25,687 bases of DNA, from assembly GCA_016938425.1 (NCBI GenBank), contig JAFGUR010000136.1, positions 1 through 25,687 on the forward strand, written 5' to 3'. Position numbers and translations under genes: made by a program. The notes under the pieces were generated by a model that saw only the letters and a program-made list of their open reading frames with translations, searched no databases and was not told the origin of the DNA. Shown piece by piece: positions 23,037-25,687 of this stretch; positions within the stretch are counted from its first letter, which is position 1, and each line of letters starts with the position of its first letter. The stretch comes from Fusobacteriaceae bacterium. Lineage in GTDB: Bacteria > Fusobacteriota > Fusobacteriia > Fusobacteriales > Fusobacteriaceae.

Positions 23037-23819
23037 ATGTCGTTAAATAAAAGTGATTTTTTTGAGAAATATTTAATTGAAGAAGAGTACTTTAATAGTA
23101 CAGGTTTAGATTGGAATGAACTGGTAGCTATATATGATGATTATAGCGCAATTATCCCAAAACTGGAAATAGATTCGCAACATATTGTTCTTAAACTTAT
23201 TGATGCAGAAGCTGTTCATTCGGTTAGGAAAAGAGTAAAGAATCCGGAACATCTTTTGGAAAAAATAATAAGAAAAGGGAAAAAATATGTTGAATTAGGG
23301 ATTAATAGGGCTAATTATAAAAAAATAGTAACAGATTTAATAGGTATAAGGGTTTTGCATCTTTTTAAAGATGATTGGCTTACTATTCATGAGGAAATTA
23401 TGCATCTTTGGGAAGTGAAGGAAACACCTCAGGTAAATATAAGAAAAGGCGATAATGACGGAGTGGATTTTGAAAAGATAGTAGAAGAAGCAGGATGCGA
23501 GCTTATAGTTAGAAAATATGGATATCGTTCGGTTCATTATTTAATAGCTACGCCTCTTAACAAGGTAGAAGAGATACAGGTAGAAATTCAAGTAAGAACT
23601 GTTTTTGAGGAAGCTTGGAGCGAAATAGATCATAAAATAAGATACCCATATGATACACAAAATGAAATGTTGGGGGAATATCTGGCAATTTTTAATAGGA
23701 TTGTGGGCTCTGCCGATGAAATGGGTTCGTTTATAAAAAAATTAAAGGAAGAACTTAGAACACAGAGTAAGCTTGTAAATACCAAAAGAAGCACTCGGAA
23801 CATTAATGAGATAGAGTAA
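23037..23819 (+). CDS. (p)ppGpp synthetase, RelA/SpoT synthetase domain only
   Basis: A 260-residue cytoplasmic enzyme expected to transfer pyrophosphate from ATP to GDP or GTP, making the stringent-response alarmone. It has only the synthetase domain: VRKRVKNPEHLLEKIIRKG (ATP-binding basic stretch, 63-81), TDLIGIRV (99-106) with the conserved Asp100, GYRSVHY (162-168), VEIQVRTVFEEAWSEIDHK (182-200) with the catalytic Glu183, and a C-terminal helix. It lacks the HD hydrolase and the TGS/ACT regulatory domains of Rel, so it is a small alarmone synthetase. The usual DY-x-PK-x-NGYRSLH loop is altered to ELIVRKYGYRSVH. GGAAAGGGG precedes the ATG. It is divergent from the helicase-like gene. Confidence 0.88.
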   Translation: MSLNKSDFFEKYLIEEEYFNSTGLDWNELVAIYDDYSAIIPKLEIDSQHIVLKLIDAEAVHSVRKRVKNPEHLLEKIIRKGKKYVELGINRANYKKIVTDLIGIRVLHLFKDDWLTIHEEIMHLWEVKETPQVNIRKGDNDGVDFEKIVEEAGCELIVRKYGYRSVHYLIATPLNKVEEIQVEIQVRTVFEEAWSEIDHKIRYPYDTQNEMLGEYLAIFNRIVGSADEMGSFIKKLKEELRTQSKLVNTKRSTRNINEIE

Positions 23820-23938
23820 ATTTGCCATGGTAAATATCTACCTACTCTATACCGTACGCAAACATGATGAGATTTTAAGTATGAGATGCTTGAGTAGTTG
23901 AAGAAATATGAAAAGAATCGGCAAATTTTGGAGGAATA

Positions 23939-24838
23939 ATGACTGATAAATTTAGAAAAATAAAAAGTGTTTTATGGATAATTTTGTTTGCAAATATAGT
24001 CGTTGCTTTGCTAAAAATAGTAATCGGAACAAAAATAAAGAGTAGTTCTATGACGGCAGACGGTTTCCATTCTTTAACAGATGGAACCTCCAATATTATA
24101 GGTATTGTTGGGATTGGTCTTGCTCTAAAACCAAAAGACGAAGATCATCCTTATGGGCACAAAAAATTTGAGACACTGGCAGGATTAGGAATTGCTATGA
24201 TGTTATTTTTTGTTTCAGCCACTGTAATTAAGGAGGCTTTTTCTAAATTTTTTAATCCTTCAGCACCAAATATAACAGCGGAAAGTATTATTGCCCTTGT
24301 AATAACCTTAATTATAAATATATTTGTAACTACTTATGAAGAAAGAATTGGAAAAAATTTGAATTCGGATATTCTTATAGCAGATGCAGCTCATACCAGA
24401 AGTGATGTATTTGTTTCTATAGGAGTTTTGGGTACTTTGATAGCATTAAAATTTGGAGCGCCTCCTATAATAGATCCTTTAGTATCACTTGTAGTTGCAG
24501 GGCTTATTATACATGCAGGTTATGAAATATTTAAAGATACGTCATCAATATTAGTCGATAAGTACGTTTTGGATAATACTGCGGTTTTGGAACTTCTAAA
24601 AAAATTTCCGGCAGTGAAAAATGTTCATAGAATAAGAAGCAGGGGAAGGGAAGATGATATGTTTGTGGATCTTCACATAATGGTAGAAGAGACCTTTACC
24701 GTAAAAGAAGCTCATGCTCTTTCTCATTGTATTGAAGAGGATATTAAAAAATTTATTAATGAAAATGCAGAAGTAATAATTCATATAGAGCCTTATGATG
24801 GGCGAGGATATGAAGATGACATAAAAGAAAGATGTTAG
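23939..24838 (+). CDS. Cation diffusion facilitator transporter, zinc type
   Basis: A 299-residue inner-membrane exporter that exchanges divalent metal, probably zinc, for protons. Six membrane segments are followed by a cytoplasmic metal-binding domain. The transport site reads His44/Asp48 in TM2 (DGFHSLTD) and His152/Asp156 in TM5 (ADAAHTRSD), an HD-HD set seen in zinc/cadmium-type members rather than the all-Asp manganese type. HPYGHKKFE (70-78) between TM2 and TM3 is a family hallmark. The C-terminal domain (about 205-299, ending VIIHIEPYD) matches the dimerising fold. TGGAGG lies before the ATG. It is 119 bases after the alarmone synthetase gene with no terminator between, so read-through is possible. 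Confidence 0.94.
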   Translation: MTDKFRKIKSVLWIILFANIVVALLKIVIGTKIKSSSMTADGFHSLTDGTSNIIGIVGIGLALKPKDEDHPYGHKKFETLAGLGIAMMLFFVSATVIKEAFSKFFNPSAPNITAESIIALVITLIINIFVTTYEERIGKNLNSDILIADAAHTRSDVFVSIGVLGTLIALKFGAPPIIDPLVSLVVAGLIIHAGYEIFKDTSSILVDKYVLDNTAVLELLKKFPAVKNVHRIRSRGREDDMFVDLHIMVEETFTVKEAHALSHCIEEDIKKFINENAEVIIHIEPYDGRGYEDDIKERC

Positions 24839-24863
24839 CTAAAATAATATATTTATAAGAAAA

Positions 24864-24876
24864 CGGAACAGTTCCG
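24864..24876. other. 13-bp palindrome downstream of the metal transporter
   Basis: CGGAAC-A-GTTCCG is a perfect odd palindrome 25 bases after the stop codon. No T-run follows, so it is a weak terminator candidate; it could also be an operator for the following regulator gene. Confidence 0.3.
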
Positions 24877-24982
24877 ATATATGCGGTTCTTTAGTATGTT
24901 CAGAAAATTCTTTCTATTCTTGTGTGGCTAATGGATATAAAAGCTTTAGATTTAAAGCTTTTAGTTAGTTGAGTAGCTACAA

Positions 24983-25025
24983 AAACAATAAGTTATTGAA
25001 ATTTTGAACAAGTAAAAAAATTTAT
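24983..25025 (+). repeat. Weak leader motif copy before the LysR-type gene
   Basis: ACAATAAGTTATTGAAATTT, TTGAACAAGTAAAAAAATTT and a ribosome site echo the leader motif; the TATTG core lies about 44 bases before the ATG at 25039. The preceding AAGCTTTTAG...TTGAGTAGCTACAAAAAC resembles the outer end of the repeat seen at about 13618. Low similarity, so tentative. Confidence 0.3.
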
Positions 25026-25038
25026 TTGAGGGGTTTTT

Positions 25039-25687
25039 ATGACTTTTAGACATTTGAATATATTTTTGGAAGTTTGTAGAGAGAAAAGTATGACAAAGGC
25101 TGCAAAAAACTTATATATGACTCAACCGTCGGTAACACAGGCAATAAAGGAATTGGAACAATATTATGAAGTTAAGCTCTTTGACAGAATAGGAAAAAAA
25201 ATAATTATCAACAATGAAGGTTATAAATTGTTGACGATTTCTGAAAATATTATTCGACTGTTTAATGAGAGTAAAAATCAAATAAACAGGCAGGAAATAA
25301 ATGAAATATTTATCGGAACAAGTATGACAGTAGGTACATATTTTATAAACAAAATTAATGACATCCTAAAAAAAAACGGGAATATAAAGCCTAAATTTAT
25401 TGTTGATAATACAAATAATATAGAGGAACAGATTTTAAGTTTTAAAATTGATATAGGAATAGTAGAAGGAAAAATTCATTCACCAAATATTATATCAACA
25501 TTTATTATGGCAGACGAATTAGGATTGGTATGTTCGCCAGAAAATAAAAATTTTAAAAATAAAGTAGAAATTATTGATTTGGAAAATAGTAAATTCATTT
25601 TTAGGGAAAAGGGAAGTGGAACCAGAGAGCTTATAGAAGCGATATTTTTGCAGAATAACATAAGAGTTCAAGAAATTGCAAGGGTTA
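25039..25687 (+). CDS. LysR-family transcriptional regulator, cut by the window end
   Basis: The first 216 residues of a LysR-type regulator; the gene runs past the window. The N-terminal winged helix-turn-helix is clear: MTFRHLNIFLEVCREKSMTKAAKNLYMTQPSVTQAIKELEQYY, then LFDRIGKKIIINNEGYKLL. A linker helix leads to the substrate-binding domain, which starts at about residue 92 (IFIGTSMTVGTYF). It includes IDIGIVEG, a typical strand-turn of subdomain switching, and FIFREKGSGTRELIE, found in CysL/CbbR-like members. GAGGGG precedes the ATG. It is on the same strand as the metal transporter; the effector and targets are unknown. Confidence 0.92.
   Translation, partial: MTFRHLNIFLEVCREKSMTKAAKNLYMTQPSVTQAIKELEQYYEVKLFDRIGKKIIINNEGYKLLTISENIIRLFNESKNQINRQEINEIFIGTSMTVGTYFINKINDILKKNGNIKPKFIVDNTNNIEEQILSFKIDIGIVEGKIHSPNIISTFIMADELGLVCSPENKNFKNKVEIIDLENSKFIFREKGSGTRELIEAIFLQNNIRVQEIARV

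Noticed and set aside
23818..23833. Near-palindrome ATTTGCCATGGTAAAT after the alarmone synthetase gene.
   Set aside because: It has no T-run and no second copy as an operator in the window; left as chance.
1..25687. CRISPR arrays, tRNA or rRNA genes, transposase or integrase genes.
   Set aside because: No regularly spaced identical repeats, no cloverleaf with conserved TTCGA-type arm, and no recombinase motif were seen on either strand.

Overview
The window is strongly A+T-rich bacterial DNA with strong AGGAGG-type ribosome binding sites and short transcription units. The first gene encodes an outer-membrane beta-barrel protein with a classic signal peptide, which points to a two-membrane (diderm) cell. 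Combined with the low GC and the gene content (FabV enoyl reductase, MalX-type PTS permease, SF1 helicases), this is most compatible with a Fusobacteriota-like anaerobe. That assignment is inference; no rRNA or marker gene is present. No tRNA, rRNA, CRISPR array, transposase or phage gene was found.

Layout. (1) 1-4512: an outer-membrane barrel gene, an exported ankyrin-repeat gene, then an adenine methyltransferase followed by a candidate PD-(D/E)XK restriction enzyme, i.e. a probable type II restriction-modification pair. It is closed by a strong bidirectional terminator. (2) 4561-8043, minus strand: fabV, coaBC and a membrane-anchored esterase. The esterase and coaBC overlap and form one operon covering coenzyme A synthesis; fabV serves fatty acid elongation. 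(3) 8440-9030: a small lipoprotein and a small protein of unknown function, co-transcribed. (4) 9610-13354: a LacI repressor, a PTS IICB sugar permease and an endonuclease/exonuclease/phosphatase-fold hydrolase. Two identical 12-bp palindromes, one over the lacI start site and one upstream of the permease, tie these into one sugar regulon. (5) 13925-18717: an exported protein, a compact UvrD/FBH1-like helicase, a small basic/acidic protein and a membrane diguanylate cyclase, separated by repeat-rich gaps. (6) 19309-25687: a J-domain-like membrane protein behind a long structured leader, a MarR regulator, a degenerate SF1/AddB-like protein, a (p)ppGpp synthetase, a zinc-type CDF transporter and the start of a LysR regulator.

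The most unusual content lies between the genes. Many gaps hold diverged copies of a GC-richer, hairpin-rich repeat of about 120-175 bp with imperfect terminal inverted repeats; one copy is flanked by an exact 8-bp direct repeat, as expected for a MITE-like insertion. A related leader motif (consensus AATAAAGTCGTTGGAG... then GCAAC) recurs at a nearly fixed distance, about 44-53 nt, before the start codons of six unrelated genes. A second repeat pair (13406 and 20124) has its own conserved hairpin. A possible H-type pseudoknot lies at 9378-9437 and a structured leader at about 19140-19290. All coordinates and alignments were worked out by eye.
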